64,000 nucleotides of DNA from Parapristionchus giblindavisi (GCA_943737045.1 CALSFV010000021.1:434001-498000); one strand, 5' to 3'. Positions 11,641 to 25,294 are shown, counted from the first letter of the stretch. Notes: generated by a model from the sequence alone, not told the origin. Numbers and translations are program-made.

Positions 11641-11701
11641 TGACGTCACAAGCACAGGGGAGGATCTTTGGCAAACGCCTCCTTCTACACTTGTGACGTC
11701 A
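11641..11701. promoter_or_regulatory. Pair of TGACGTCA palindromes (CRE-like) in inverted context
   Basis: TGACGTCA occurs at 11641-11648 and 11694-11701, each inside larger mirrored words (GTGACGTCACAAG and CTTGTGACGTCAC). TGACGTCA is the CREB/ATF consensus. The surrounding 150 bp is unlike the other copies and lies just before an isolated exon C. It could equally be the arms of a small element. Confidence 0.35.
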
Positions 11702-11748
11702 CATTTGTCGGCAGACAGTTTGCAATCGTTTATGATTCCCTTATACAG

Positions 11749-12123
11749 GTGATCTCCACCTTCTACCCGGTGCGTATCGATTGCATCCTGAACGGACCGT
11801 TCAAGCAGCCCGAGGAGTCGGTGCCTGCTACTGCTGGTACGGTATAAGTGGGCGGAGCTACTACGGTATAAGTGGGCGGAGCTACTACAGTATAAGTGGG
11901 CGGAGCTACTACGGTATAAGTGGGCGGAGCTACTACGGTAGAAGTGGGCGGAGCTACTACGGTAGAAGTGGGCGGAGCTACTACGGTAGAAGTGGGCGGA
12001 GCTACTACGGTAGAAGTGGGCGGAGCTACTACGGTAGAAGTGGGCGGAGCTACTACGGCAGATGTGGGCGGAGCATCGTCGACTCCCGAAGCAGCGAAGG
12101 AGGAGCGTATGGACACTGATGAG
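11749..12123 (+). pseudogene. Isolated TRMT6 exon C with expanded minisatellite
   Basis: It begins VISTFYPVRIDCILNGPFKQ, as exon C does, and ends PEAAKEERMDTDE before GTTGGT. Between these lies a 24-bp tandem repeat (11839-12078). The first four units carry TATAAG, giving in-frame TAA stops. No other TRMT6 exon is joined to it; upstream sequence is unrelated to the usual intron. It is non-functional as a TRM6 exon. Confidence 0.85.
11839..12078. repeat. 24-bp minisatellite, 10 units
   Basis: The unit is ACGGTAGAAGTGGGCGGAGC followed by TACT, coding TVEVGGAT in the TRMT6 frame. Units 1-4 have TATAAG instead of TAGAAG. The same unit appears once in copy 1, twice in copies 2, 3, 4 and 6, and three times in copy 5. 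Confidence 0.9.
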
Positions 12124-13104
12124 GTTGGTGTATGCGGTTTTGGATGGGAGACGTAGAATAATCTTGATCGAGCAATGTGATTTCGAAAAGAGAGTAATGC
12201 ACATACGCAAACATGCATTCACCGGGCGTTGCATAGATTGTCTATTTCGATCTCGTTAGCCATATCGGCCAACCTTTACTATACACACAGAGAGAAAAAA
12301 GTGTAAAATGAAACTGCAGTTATAAAAATACTACAGGAAAAGTGTTAAATATTACACACCGCAAGTTGATTCGAAACTCTCTGCTCTGGCAATGCTCTCT
12401 CGCTCTTTCTTTGTCTATGAGAGAGTATTACCAGAGTGGAAAGTTTCATACTAATGTGTCAGCTGTAGTTTCATTTCCCACTTTTCTGTGTGTGTAGCCG
12501 AAACAGTGAATCTCACCGCTAGTAATAACTACTTTTAACTACTTTTATATATTATTATTACTTTTATATAATAAGATAAGGAAATAAATATTATTATTAT
12601 TATTATTACTTTTGATTAACTCATATCCAATTCCATGGTGTACATGTGCATGTTTATTATGATCTACATATTCATTTCAAAGTATCTGTGCAAAGCCCGG
12701 TGAACGCGTGTTGCATGCGCAAATCATAGTGTGCGAACGTTGGCCGCAACGATGTTCTTGAGAATTGATGTTACTAAAGGCACCCCGAGTTACTTGGAAA
12801 CTCTCAGCTCTGGCCATACTCTCTCGCTTTCTTTGTCTACGAAAGAGCATTATGTAACACTTTATGTTTTATTTTTTATCACTCAGCTGTTTTTACACTT
12901 TCCCCTCTCTGTGTGGTAAAAGTTTAGTTGAAATGGCTAACGAGAGCGAAATCAAAACAACGCCCGGTGTATGCATGTTGCATGTGCAAATCATAGTGTG
13001 CTAAGTAGGTCTAAACAATGTTGGTATTATTGGATTATCGATTGGAATATTTTCAGCTCAATAACTGATTCTACAATAACTTTGCATAATCTCTCGTGCC
13101 TTGT

Positions 13105-16100
13105 GTCGGAATTTTAAAAATGAATAAATTCTTCTAAAAACGCATCTAAAAAGGCACCCGAAAATGTTATTCTCGCACCGATTTTTGCTATTATAATGGT
13201 CCATGAATGCGAGATTCGTATTTTGACAGTATTTCCCCGGCATTTTTTTAAATTTTAAATTTGAATTTTAAATTTAAGCCTACCCTCTTCGCGGCGGCCA
13301 CCGCGCCCCAGTCCTTGTCGCCCGAGGGCGCACGCTCTCCTTCAGCCTCCGTCGTCTGCAACTTTAACGACTATAAACATTCGTTGATTACTCAAATTAA
13401 TCTTCACGAACATCGTTTCAGTCAACGTCGCACACTATGATTTGCGCATGCAACATGCATTCACCGAGCGTTGTGTAGATCGTCTATTTCGCTCTCGTTA
13501 GCCATTTCGGCCAACCTTACTATACACAGACAGAGAAAGAAACAAGCGTAAAATGAAGCTACAGCTGACAGTATAGTGGTAAAAATACAACATAAAACAA
13601 ATATAACACACTCCGTGTTGTAGTGCTCTCTCATAGACAACGAAAGCGAGAGAGCATTGTCAGAGCAGAGTTTCAAATTAGCTCGGGGTGTGATACACTT
13701 TTTGTGTTGTATTTTTATGACAATAGTGTCAACTGCAGTTTCATTTTACACTTTTTTCTCTGTGTGTATAGTAAAGGTTGGCCGGAATTTCTAACGAGAT
13801 CGAAATGGACAATCTACACAACACCCGGTGAATGCGTGTTTGCGTATGTGCATTACTTTCTTTTCGAAATCACGATTAAGATTGTTCTTCTTATCCCATC
13901 CAAAAACCGCATACACCCCAACCTCATCAGTGTCCATACGCTCCTCCTTCGCTGCTTCGGGAGTCGACGAAGCTCCGCCCACATCTGCCGTAGTAGCTCC
14001 GCCCACTTCTACCGTACCAGCAGGAGCAGTAGCAGCAGGCACCGACTCCTCGGGTTGCTTGAACGCTCCGTCCAGGATGCACTCGATACGCACCGGGTAG
14101 AAGGTGGAGATCACCTGAGGGCATAGATTGTTGTTTAGAGAAAATTATTATTAACAATATTAATAATATTTAAAATAATAAATTTCAAAATTAATTATAT
14201 TAATAGATGTACAAGAATAAGTATGCATGCACTTTATATTTCTAAAATAATTAAGTTATCGAACTGTGTAAGTAAGTATGTAATAACTTGCCCCATGATG
14301 TTTCGGCCGCTACGTCTAAAGAGTAAATGGCAAAGGTAAAGGTTATTCAAGGCACACCAAGTCCCGCGGGAGATCACTGCTAGGACAGTGATATTAATAA
14401 CTATAATGTTTAGCAACGGTCAGAATATTTTGAATAAAAAATTACACTTGACTTGGAGTAGCTGCCGAAACACCATAAGGCACATTATTAGCTAACTTAT
14501 TTATTTAACAAAATGACATTTAAAGTGCATGCATACTTATTCTTGTACATCTATTAATATTATTAATTTAATTGTAAGAAAAAAGTGTGCGGAACCATAC
14601 ATTGCCATACCCTCGCAGTGCGAGGATTGACCCACTATATAAGGGCCATTTTAGGCCACTTGATAAAAAAAAAGAAGCTAAAAATGACGATTTTTTAGGC
14701 GAAAATAACGAATTTTATGTATGAACCCACCCTATTTCGAGAATTGACCCACCATATAAAAATAGACGGCGAGGGTACCGAAGATGTATGGTGCGGAATG
14801 AAGCAGTGAAAAACGCTCTGCCACTAAGCCAATGAGGTCATACATTTTCGATACCCACGCCGTTTATTTTTATATAGTGGGTCAATTCTCGAAATAGGGT
14901 GGGTTGATTCACAAAATTCGTTATTTTCGTTTAACAATCGTCATTTTTTAGCTTTCTTTCGCATCAAGTGGCCTAAAATGGGCTTTATATAGTGGGTCAA
15001 TCCTCGCATTGCGAGGGTATGGTAATGTATGAATGAGGTTAGCTTCTTAATCGTCTCTTCATTCGCATCATCTCACATAAACACACGCTCCCCACCTCGC
15101 CCCAACAGCATTCACGCTTTTTATTTGTCACTTGTTGTCACATTTATTTTTTTTTTATGCATGCACTTTAAATGTCATTTTGTTAAATAAATAAGTTAGC
15201 TAATAATGTGCCTTATGGTGTTTCGGCAGCTACTCCAAGTCAAGTGTAATTTTTTATTCAAAATATTCTGACCGTTGCTAAACATTATATCTATTAATAT
15301 CACTGTCCTAGCAGTGATCTCCCGCGGGACTTGGTGTGCCTTGAATAACCTTTACCTTTGCCATTTACTCTTTAGACGTAGCGGCCGAAACATCATGGGG
15401 CAAGTTATTACATACTTACTTACACAGTTCGATAACTTAATTATTTTAGAAATATAAAGTGCATGCATACTTATTCTTGTACATCTATTAATATAATTAA
15501 TTTTGAAATTTATTATTTTAAATATTATTAATATTGTTAATAATAATTTTCTCTAAACAACAATCTATGCCCTCAGGTGATCTCCACCTTCTACCCGGTG
15601 CGTATCGAGTGCATCCTGGACGGAGCGTTCAAGCAACCCGAGGAGTCGGTGCCTGCTGCTACTGCTCCTGCTGGTACGGTAGAAGTGGGCGGAGCTACGA
15701 CGGCAGATGTGGGCGGAGCTTCGTCGACTCCCGAAGCAGCGAAGGAGGAGCGTATGGACACTGATGAGGTTGGGGTGTATGCGGTTTTTGGATGGGATAA
15801 GAAGAACAATCTTAATCGTGATTTCGAAAAGAAAGTAATGCACATACGCAAACACGCATTCACCGGGTGTTGTGTAGATCGTCTATTTCGATCTCGTTAG
15901 CCATATCGGCCAACCTTTACTATACACACAGAGAAAAAAGTGTAAAATGAAACTGCAGTTGACACTATAGTCATAAAAGTACAACACAAAAAGTGTATCA
16001 CACCCCGAGCTAATTTGAAACTCTGCTCTGACAATGCTCTCTCGCTTTCGTTGTCTATGAGAGAGCACTACAACACGGAGTGTGTTATATTTGTTTTATG

Positions 16101-16592
16101 TTGTATTTTTCCCACTATACTGTCAGCTGTAGCTTCATTTTACGCTTGTTTCTTTCTCTGTCTGTGTATAGTAAAGGTTTGCCGAAATGGCTAACGAGAT
16201 CGAAATAGACTATCTACACAACGCCCGGTGAATGCATGTTGCATGCGCAAATCATAGTGTGCGACGTTGACTGAAACGATGTTTTGAGCACTGGAAGCAC
16301 TCGTAATCGTTGAATATTTATAGTCGTTAAAGTTGCAGACGACGGAGGCTGAAGGAGAGCGTGCGCCCTCGGACTACAAGGATTGGGGCGCGGTGGCCGC
16401 CGCGAAGAGGGTAGGCTTGCAAATTTAAAATTAAATTTTAAAAATTTTAAATATCGGGGGAATTGTCAAAATACGAATCTCGCATTCACGGATCCTTAAA
16501 ATAGCAAAAATCGGTGCGAGAATGACATTTTCGAGTGCCTTTTTAGAGGCGTTTTTAGAGGAATTTATTCATTTTTTTAAAATTCTGACACA
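13105..16592. repeat. Inverted repeat, ~1.4-kb arms, 0.6-kb spacer
   Basis: The left arm is about 13105-14533 and the right arm about 15158-16592; positions sum to about 29691. The arms carry TRMT6 exons D and C on opposite strands and differ at scattered positions. The spacer 14534-15157 holds two MITEs with GACCCACTATATA ends. Sequence 33420-34438 is the same DNA as 14114-15150 in the other orientation, joined directly to copy 4. Confidence 0.85.
13284..14114 (-). pseudogene. TRMT6 exons C and D, inverted fragment
   Basis: Minus strand exon C is 13923-14114 (two linker units) and exon D is 13284-13355. Both keep splice sites and open frames. Downstream, the sequence matches intron D/E up to just before exon E (about 13030-13100) and then stops, so exons E-H are missing. 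A and B are missing upstream. It is a truncated duplicate. Confidence 0.85.
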
Positions 16593-17767
16593 ACTCCGGT
16601 ATTTCGAAACTTAAAGTCTACTTAAACTACGCCACTGACTTAAAGTTTACTTTAAGTAAACTTAAAGTGAAAGAACATTTGACGAAATGCATTACAGTAT
16701 ATCACACCACTTAAAGTAGACTTACGTTTAACTTAAAGTAGAATTACAAGTCTACTTCAAGTGAAAACTTTAAGTAGACTTTAAGTTTCGAAATACCAGA
16801 GAATGCACAAGTCATTATTCAAAGTTACTGTAGAATCAGTTATTGATCTGAAAATATTCCAATCGATAATCCAAGAATACTGTAGGCGGAGCGGATGCAA
16901 CGAGAGGCGGATGGTCTCGCCGCGATCAACGAGGGCGTTGATTCGATCTTGATCGGTACGGTAGACTTATCGATTGACTGGCATTGCTCATATCTAGCGT
17001 ATATTGATGTTTGGCTTAAATTGAGACAAATCAATGATTGAGAAAAAGCTTAAAAGCACACCCAAGCTTATTTAAATCTCCGCTCTGGCAACGCTTTTTT
17101 CTATTAGACAAAAAAGTGTGAAAGCATTTCCAGATCGGAGAATTTCAGGTTAGCTTGCGGTGTGCTTTTGAGCAGAGAATAGAAAAATGGTGTGTTATAT
17201 GAAGATACGATTGAGAGGTTTTTTTGTCCTGCAAATATTGATTTATTGATTTATTATAATTTTATCCATAATTTAAAAAAAAACAAGTACAACAACAATG
17301 CAGGCACTCGTTCGGTCGATCCAGTCTCGATATTGGAGCTAGTCTGGCCGAAACTGCGTCCCTCCGGCAACGTTGTCGTGTACTCGCCGACGATTCAGGT
17401 ATCACAGAACCGGGGATACGGTAGCTCACCATGAATGAGTATCGTGAACTGAACTCGCATTTTCAGCACGTCTGCCGTGCCCAGCAGTGGCTGCGCAATA
17501 AGGGATGCGTGCACATCATGCTCAGCGACCAGATGTACCGAATTCAGCAGGTACGGTAGAATTTGAATTTCCCGCACATTTTATCGCGCTTCGAAGTGCT
17601 GTGCAAATTTGGACAAGAGTTGAGTCTGCTCCGTTCTGGCGCGAAGTTCAAAATTCGAATTTCAGGTTCTTCCCGACAGGACGCATCCGCTCATGTCGCA
17701 GATGGTCGTCGGCGGCTACGTGCTCGCGGCCATCAAGGTGCTTCCGGCTCCCGCCACGACTGCCTAA
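15577..17767 (+). pseudogene. TRMT6 copy 2 (exons C-H, 5' truncated)
   Basis: Exons: C 15577-15768 (two linker units), D 16339-16410, E 16886-16955, F 17304-17398, G 17467-17550, H 17666-17767 (TAA). Frames and splice sites are intact, but exons alpha to B are absent; upstream DNA is the inverted repeat instead. Exon D reads SDYKDWG where the others read SGDKDWG. Without the N-terminal half it cannot make a whole TRM6 unless trans-spliced or chimeric. Exon E uses the acceptor TACTGTAG. Confidence 0.85.
16594..16801. repeat. AACTTAAAGTCTACTT-family MITE (intact example)
   Basis: Ends CTCCGGTATTTCGAAACTT and AAGTTTCGAAATACCAGAG form terminal inverted repeats. The inside consists of alternating AAGTAGACTT-type words and a GTGAAAGAAC..ATGCATTACAGTATA core. 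It is in intron D/E of copies 1-5 and absent from copy 6. A second copy lies downstream of exon H in units 1-5. Confidence 0.8.
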
Positions 17768-18121
17768 GGAGTACGGTAGCCGGTGGAATACTGTAGTCTC
17801 AGAGATGTTATCGATCGATCTCAATTCAACTATGTTCTATTTTGTGGAGGGGCTTTCCGCTGGTTTAATTCCGTTCATTTATATTGTTTGACTCTTTCAT
17901 ATTTTAATTTTCAAATTTTAATTCGAATATTGTTATTTTCCCACGCTTTCCACCCTGATATAGATCGATATCATCGATTTGAGTAGATCGCCACCACTTG
18001 TTGCTGTTGTTCGTTATTGATTATTATATTGATTATTTGTCAGTTAGTTTTATCAGATCTAAATAATAAGTATCTTTATCGATTTAATCGAAAAACAAAT
18101 GTTAGTTAGGTGTGCTCACAC

Positions 18122-19332
18122 CTAAAACGGGAGCACTATCTCGAGATACTGTAGTATCGATTTGACCGGTCGCACCGTAGTTTGGGCGACGGGACGCAAC
18201 TTGTGGTACCTGTAAGATATTGATTGATTTGCTGTAGGTTACGGTAGGTAGGTCATGGCATATGTTGGTCGGTTACTGTATGGGTTACGGTAGGTGGATC
18301 TTACCATAGGGAATCGGGTGGTTGTTCGGGCAACTCTTTGTCTTCGCCACCTTTTGTGGTTTCTCCGGGAGATTCAGTAGTACCCTCAGGGGCTTCCGTC
18401 ACGCCACCTGGAAACGATCGATAAATCATGGAACACCTACTCTGGTATTTCGAAACTTAAAGTCTACTTAACTACGTCACAGGCTTGAAGTATACTTTAA
18501 GTCTACCTCAAGTGAAAGAACAATAGAAGAAATGCATTACAGTATACCACACCACTTTAAGTAGACTTACATTTAACTTGAAGTAGACTTACAAGTCTAT
18601 TTCAAGTGCAGACTAGTGTTCCGCATTCGTGCATTAGTCGTGCAATTCGTGCAATCGTTGCATCATTTTCAGTCATCAGTGGCATTTAGCGGTCGCTATT
18701 TTAATGCTTTTCTTTGTTAGATTAATGCAAATTCCAATAAAGCATTAAAAATAGCGACCGCTAAATGTCACTGATGACTGAAAATGATGCAACGATTGCA
18801 CGAATTGCACGACTAATGCACGAATGCGGAACGCTAGTGCAGACTTCAAGTTTCGAAATACGAGAGTACGCGTGTTATTCACTTTTCCTGACGACAATCT
18901 ACTGCGGTAAAGGTAAAGGTAGGCACATCCCATTATTCAAGGCACACAAAGATCTCCCGAAGGACTTCGTGTGCCTTGAATAACCTTTTTCCATATCGAT
19001 AAGTTCAAATTGTCTGCGCATATTCTACTACAGCATTCCTGTGGTTCCTTCCGGTTTAGGCACACCGGTGCCTGTAGTTGGTGCTGTTGTAGACCCCGCT
19101 GTAGCTACCGTAGGTGCTACCGTACCCGGTCCCGACGTTCCGGGACCTGCCGTGGTAGGTACGGTAGTGGTGTTGCCTGAATCAGGAAAAGTGAAAGAAT
19201 GACTATGACATACGGTATCTACCGTTGCTCGGAGAGGTTCATTGTGGCCTGGTAGCGATGATGGGCGTGGTGGTGCGTGGCGAACCCGTGGACATGCGGG
19301 CCGCAACCTCCTTACCGTACTCCTCGAGGGCG
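18122..19332 (-). pseudogene. Thr/Pro-rich protein gene, unit 2
   Basis: Exons W 19223-19332, X 19039-19176, Y 18305-18407, Z 18122-18209 on the minus strand. As in unit 1, W has a stop and has lost its acceptor. In addition the donor of X is GA instead of GT (CACAG followed by GAATGC). Y lacks one codon but stays open through GGEDKELPEQPPDSL. It is convergent with TRMT6 copy 2. Confidence 0.5.
18614..18836. mobile_element. 223-bp hAT-type MITE (unit 2)
   Basis: Same insertion as in unit 1, with the same GTGCAGAC duplication and the same site, so it was inherited by duplication. Confidence 0.9.
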
Positions 19333-19558
19333 GATTACGGTAAGGATTACGGTAAGAATCGATTATTGCTCAAAATTGTGAATACTCGATTATCTTCATC
19401 TGATGTATATAAAATGCTGTGTGAGACCAGATAGTATAAAGAGAGAAGTTTATGATTGATCAGAACTATGTGAATTCTTAACTGAATCGATGGGGATCCT
19501 AATAGTGATTGACAGGTTAGTAGTCTGACTTTCGAAATATGGTCCCGTTCAATCGAGT

Positions 19559-19631
19559 GGCCGCGTGGCGCAATGGATAACGCGTCTGCCTACGGAGCAG
19601 AAGATTGTAGGTTCGATCCCTACCGTGGTCG
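19559..19631 (+). tRNA. tRNA-Arg(ACG), copy 2
   Basis: A complete cloverleaf with anticodon ACG, 7-bp acceptor stem with two G-U pairs, D stem paired (AACGCGTC), T loop TTCGATC. TCTTTT follows 5 nt downstream and could end pol III transcription. Confidence 0.92.
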
Positions 19632-19872
19632 TAAATCTTTTGCGGTTGCGAAATAAAGTACACCGTACAAGATGGATACTTTAACCGTCTGCGCTCTCTT
19701 ATTTTTACGTACTCTCTCACATTTCCCTCTTCTAAAAATCGCCAAAAATCGAAAAGCCTGACCGCATTTTGAACACCGATAACCTAGCTATTCGACCTGT
19801 GCTTGGATGGTGGTCTTCTGTAATGTTTCCCTGATCTCGGTCCCTTTGTAGCCTTATTGTTAGTGTCAGATT

Positions 19873-20034
19873 CATACGTGGGCACCACTGCCGCTAGCGG
19901 CAATAGACCCCCGATTTTTGGCACCCGACCCCCCGATTTTCCAAAAACAATCACTCAAAATGACGCATAAATGCTCCATTTTTGATTCCGACCCCCCGAT
20001 TTTCATTTCCAGCGGCAATGCCCGCCCACGTATG
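19873..20034. mobile_element. 162-bp MITE, duplication GTCAGATT
   Basis: Ends CATACGTGGGCACC and GCCCGCCCACGTATG; GTCAGATT flanks both sides. The empty site AGTGTCAGATTGTCTC is in unit 5 near 42628. CCCCCGATTTT words fill the inside. Also at 24593-24754 (mirror) and 51189-51350. Confidence 0.88.
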
Positions 20035-20243
20035 GTCAGATTGTCTCTTGAAGTAGCTGGCTAGCGCGTTGTCCTTTTTTTCGTTGAAAGGCCCCCCCCC
20101 CAATGCTAATTCCAGTAAATATTGTTAAAATTCCAATCAATATTCGTAAATACCAATCAATATTCTCAAAATTCCAATCAATATTCTCTAATTTTCAATC
20201 AATATTCTCTAATTTTCAATCAATATTCTTTCATTCATTCCAG

Positions 20244-20308
20244 CCAAACATTCGTCTGCTGTGCGAGGCGTACCTGCGCAAGAACTACGACAGGGCAGGA
20301 TGTCTACG
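20244..20308 (+). pseudogene. TRMT6 exon gamma, stranded copy 2/3 junction
   Basis: It reads PNIRLLCEAYLRKNYDRAGC, matching the start of the TRM6 methyltransferase-like domain. It is joined upstream, through a broken MITE at about 19736, to the tRNA flank instead of exon beta. Downstream the intron runs into the palindrome centre, so no exon A follows. Confidence 0.85.
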
Positions 20309-20785
20309 GTGTGTGGGCCAGAATTTATTTATTTATTTATTTATTATATATTCATTTATTTATTCAAGGTATGTCTGGTACTTCAAAACTTAAAGTGTAC
20401 TTACCGTCTTCACTTGAATGAGACTTGTAAGTCTACTTCAGGTTAGACACAAGTTTAATTCAAGCGGTGTATATACTGTAATGCAATTCGTCAAATGTTC
20501 TTTCACTTGAAGTAGACTTAAAGTAAACGTCAAGTCAGTGGCGCATTGTAAGTACTACTACTTGTCGAGAGAAACTGTGATCGGGTTCATTGCGGAGCTG
20601 TAATGTCTTGTGCCATGCCGGAAACTGGAATACAACAGGTGGATTTTGCACCTGACTTGACCATGTTAGGCCAAAATCTTTCTTACCCAAAATGTGGTGA
20701 GGCATCGTTTGTAGCGTACTTTTCGATCTATGGTACTTTTTTACGAACCAGAAACATAAGAGGTTGATGCGCATGAAAGACTACC

Positions 20786-20984
20786 CATAGGTGGGCACAC
20801 TGGGGGGGGGGGGGGAGGCTGTGCGCAAACCGGGGAATTGTAAGGCAAGGCTATGCGCATGGCATTTTTTTGCAGATTTGACTGAAAATTTTCCAATTTT
20901 TGCGAGGCAAAGCTATGCACAAGGCCCTACAAGAGAAGGCAAGTCTGTGTGCGAAAATAATTCCTTTTCACGCGACCACCTATG
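20786..20984. repeat. CATAGGTGGGC-family MITE with long G run
   Basis: Ends CATAGGTGGGC and CCACCTATG are inverted. A run of about 14 G starts near 20803. An intact relative at 41058-41248 has the duplication GTCACAAG. Other copies: 23643-23841, 43610-43800 and 52488-52688. Confidence 0.65.
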
Positions 20985-21022
20985 AGATTGCAATCGTTTC
21001 GGCTTGCGTTCACTTGCTATAG

Positions 21023-21369
21023 CACGTTAGTTCAAAATGTGAAAGAGATGGGAATAGCGGGGCAAAAGGAATGCTGAAGGCGACATTCCAAATCTGTGGT
21101 GCGCGCCTTGGTGTGTTTTTGCAATAATGAGACGATAGTCATTAGACAGAGCGGCGCACGTCAGACAGGTTTGGTAGCGCGGCGGAGAGAGCGATAGAGA
21201 CAATCATTGGATGCGATCGCGCACGCACATCCTCTCTAATGAATCCCACCAAACCCGTCTGGCATCCGCCGCGCCCTCTTTATATTCAATCTTTTTTCTA
21301 AAACTTCTGCCAGCGGTGGAAAACGATATTTCATTGGTGCCCTGCTATTACAGAGGCTGAACTAACGTG
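21023..21369. mobile_element. 347-bp element with CACGTTAGTTCA ends
   Basis: A perfect 12-bp terminal inverted repeat, with ATAG on both sides. Unit 6 has the empty site (CTTGCTATAGTTTGTGTG near 52720). The inside is GC-rich, with GCGGCGCACGTC and GCGCGGCGGAGAG words. The mirror copy is 23258-23604. Confidence 0.75.
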
Positions 21370-21869
21370 ATAGTTTGTGTGTGAAACAAGCATTGACTAG
21401 GTGAATAGTAATAATGGCTGGACAGTCTGGATCATACATTTGCGGTGCCCTCACCGATTTATTTTTTATATAGTGGGTCGATTTAGAAAAATCGTTATTT
21501 TTCGCTTAAATTATAATCTTTCACATAAAAAAATGAGCTGTATATAGTGGGTCAATCCTCACACTGTGAGGGTATGAAAATGTATGGGCTGGATGGCTTG
21601 CGCTTCTAGCGTTAAACATAACAGGGTAATGCCCGATGGTAGAACATGTTGTGGTCTTGGAGAAATGAAATGGGAATTGATCGGTTCTTCTGTTTGTGTG
21701 ATAGTGAACAGTGCAGATATTTGGCTGCTATCGAACACGGTATTAGAAGATCGATTCGATCCCAATGTTCACGCAATATAGTTCACATCATACATTTTCA
21801 TACCCTCACAGTGTGAGGATTGACCCACTATATACGAGTCATTTTCAGGGTGACCCACTATATAAAGTT

Positions 21870-22757
<888 letters not shown>

Positions 22758-23257
22758 AACTTTATATAGTGGGTCACCCTGAAAATGACTCGTATATAGT
22801 GGGTCAATCCTCACACTGTGAGGGTATGAAAATGTATGATGTGAACTATATTGCGTGAACATTGGGATCGAATCGATCTTCTAATACCGTGTTCGATAGC
22901 AGCCAAATATCTGCACTGTTCACTATCACACAAACAGAAGAACCGATCAATTCCCATTTCATTTCTCCAAGACCACAACATGTTCTACCATCGGGCATTA
23001 CCCTGTTATGTTTAACGCTAGAAGCGCAAGCCATCCAGCCCATACATTTTCATACCCTCACAGTGTGAGGATTGACCCACTATATACAGCTCATTTTTTT
23101 ATGTGAAAGATTATAATTTAAGCGAAAAATAACGATTTTTCTAAATCGACCCACTATATAAAAAATAAATCGGTGAGGGCACCGCAAATGTATGATCCAG
23201 ACTGTCCAGCCATTATTACTATTCACCTAGTCAATGCTTGTTTCACACACAAACTAT

Positions 23258-23604
23258 CACGTTAGTTCAGCCTCTGTAATAGCAGGGCACCAATGAAATA
23301 TCGTTTTCCACCGCTGGCAGAAGTTTTAGAAAAAAGATTGAATATAAAGAGGGCGCGGCGGATGCCAGACGGGTTTGGTGGGATTCATTAGAGAGGATGT
23401 GCGTGCGCGATCGCATCCAATGATTGTCTCTATCGCTCTCTCCGCCGCGCTACCAAACCTGTCTGACGTGCGCCGCTCTGTCTAATGACTATCGTCTCAT
23501 TATTGCAAAAACACACCAAGGCGCGCACCACAGATTTGGAATGTCGCCTTCAGCATTCCTTTTGCCCCGCTATTCCCATCTCTTTCACATTTTGAACTAA
23601 CGTG
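23258..23604. mobile_element. 347-bp element, mirror copy
   Basis: Mirror image of 21023-21369 in the right palindrome arm. Confidence 0.75.
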
Positions 23605-24318
23605 CTATAGCAAGTGAACGCAAGCCGAAACGATTGCAATCTCATAGGTGGTCGCGTGAAAAGGAATTATTTTCGCACACAGACTTGCCTTCTCTTGTAG
23701 GGCCTTGTGCATAGCTTTGCCTCGCAAAAATTGGAAAATTTTCAGTCAAATCTGCAAAAAAATGCCATGCGCATAGCCTTGCCTTACAATTCCCCGGTTT
23801 GCGCACAGCCTCCCCCCCCCCCCCCAGTGTGCCCACCTATGGGTAGTCTTTCATGCGCATCAACCTCTTATGTTTCTGGTTCGTAAAAAAGTACCATAGA
23901 TCGAAAAGTACGCTACAAACGATGCCTCACCACATTTTGGGTAAGAAAGATTTTGGCCTAACATGGTCAAGTCAGGTGCAAAATCCACCTGTTGTATTCC
24001 AGTTTCCGGCATGGCACAAGACATTACAGCTCCGCAATGAACCCGATCACAGTTTCTCTCGACAAGTAGTAGTACTTACAATGCGCCACTGACTTGACGT
24101 TTACTTTAAGTCTACTTCAAGTGAAAGAACATTTGACGAATTGCATTACAGTATATACACCGCTTGAATTAAACTTGTGTCTAACCTGAAGTAGACTTAC
24201 AAGTCTCATTCAAGTGAAGACGGTAAGTACACTTTAAGTTTTGAAGTACCAGACATACCTTGAATAAATAAATGAATATATAATAAATAAATAAATAAAT
24301 AAATTCTGGCCCACACAC

Positions 24319-24383
24319 CGTAGACATCCTGCCCTGTCGTAGTTCTTGCGCAGGTACGCCTCGCACAGCAGACGAATGTTTGG
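24319..24383 (-). pseudogene. TRMT6 exon gamma, mirror copy
   Basis: Minus-strand mirror of 20244-20308, identical in translation. No exon A follows it. Confidence 0.85.
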
Positions 24384-24592
24384 CTGGAATGAATGAAAGA
24401 ATATTGATTGAAAATTAGAGAATATTGATTGAAAATTAGAGAATATTGATTGGAATTTTGAGAATATTGATTGGTATTTACGAATATTGATTGGAATTTT
24501 AACAATATTTACTGGAATTAGCATTGGGGGGGGGGCCTTTCAACGAAAAAAAGGACAACGCGCTAGCCAGCTACTTCAAGAGACAATCTGAC

Positions 24593-24754
24593 CATACGTG
24601 GGCGGGCATTGCCGCTGGAAATGAAAATCGGGGGGTCGGAATCAAAAATGGAGCATTTATGCGTCATTTTGAGTGATTGTTTTTGGAAAATCGGGGGGTC
24701 GGGTGCCAAAAATCGGGGGTCTATTGCCGCTAGCGGCAGTGGTGCCCACGTATG
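24593..24754. mobile_element. 162-bp MITE, mirror copy
   Basis: Mirror of 19873-20034 with the same duplication on both sides. Confidence 0.88.
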
Positions 24755-24995
24755 AATCTGACACTAACAATAAGGCTACAAAGGGACCGAGATCAGGGAA
24801 ACATTACAGAAGACCACCATCCAAGCACAGGTCGAATAGCTAGGTTATCGGTGTTCAAAATGCGGTCAGGCTTTTCGATTTTTGGCGATTTTTAGAAGAG
24901 GGAAATGTGAGAGAGTACGTAAAAATAAGAGAGCGCAGACGGTTAAAGTATCCATCTTGTACGGTGTACTTTATTTCGCAACCGCAAAAGATTTA

Positions 24996-25068
24996 CGACC
25001 ACGGTAGGGATCGAACCTACAATCTTCTGCTCCGTAGGCAGACGCGTTATCCATTGCGCCACGCGGCC
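24996..25068 (-). tRNA. tRNA-Arg(ACG), copy 3
   Basis: Mirror of copy 2; the sequence is complete and unchanged, on the minus strand. Confidence 0.92.
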
Positions 25069-25294
25069 ACTCGATTGAACGGGACCATATTTCGAAAGTC
25101 AGACTACTAACCTGTCAATCACTATTAGGATCCCCATCGATTCAGTTAAGAATTCACATAGTTCTGATCAATCATAAACTTCTCTCTTTATACTATCTGG
25201 TCTCACACAGCATTTTATATACATCAGATGAAGATAATCGAGTATTCACAATTTTGAGCAATAATCGATTCTTACCGTAATCCTTACCGTAATC

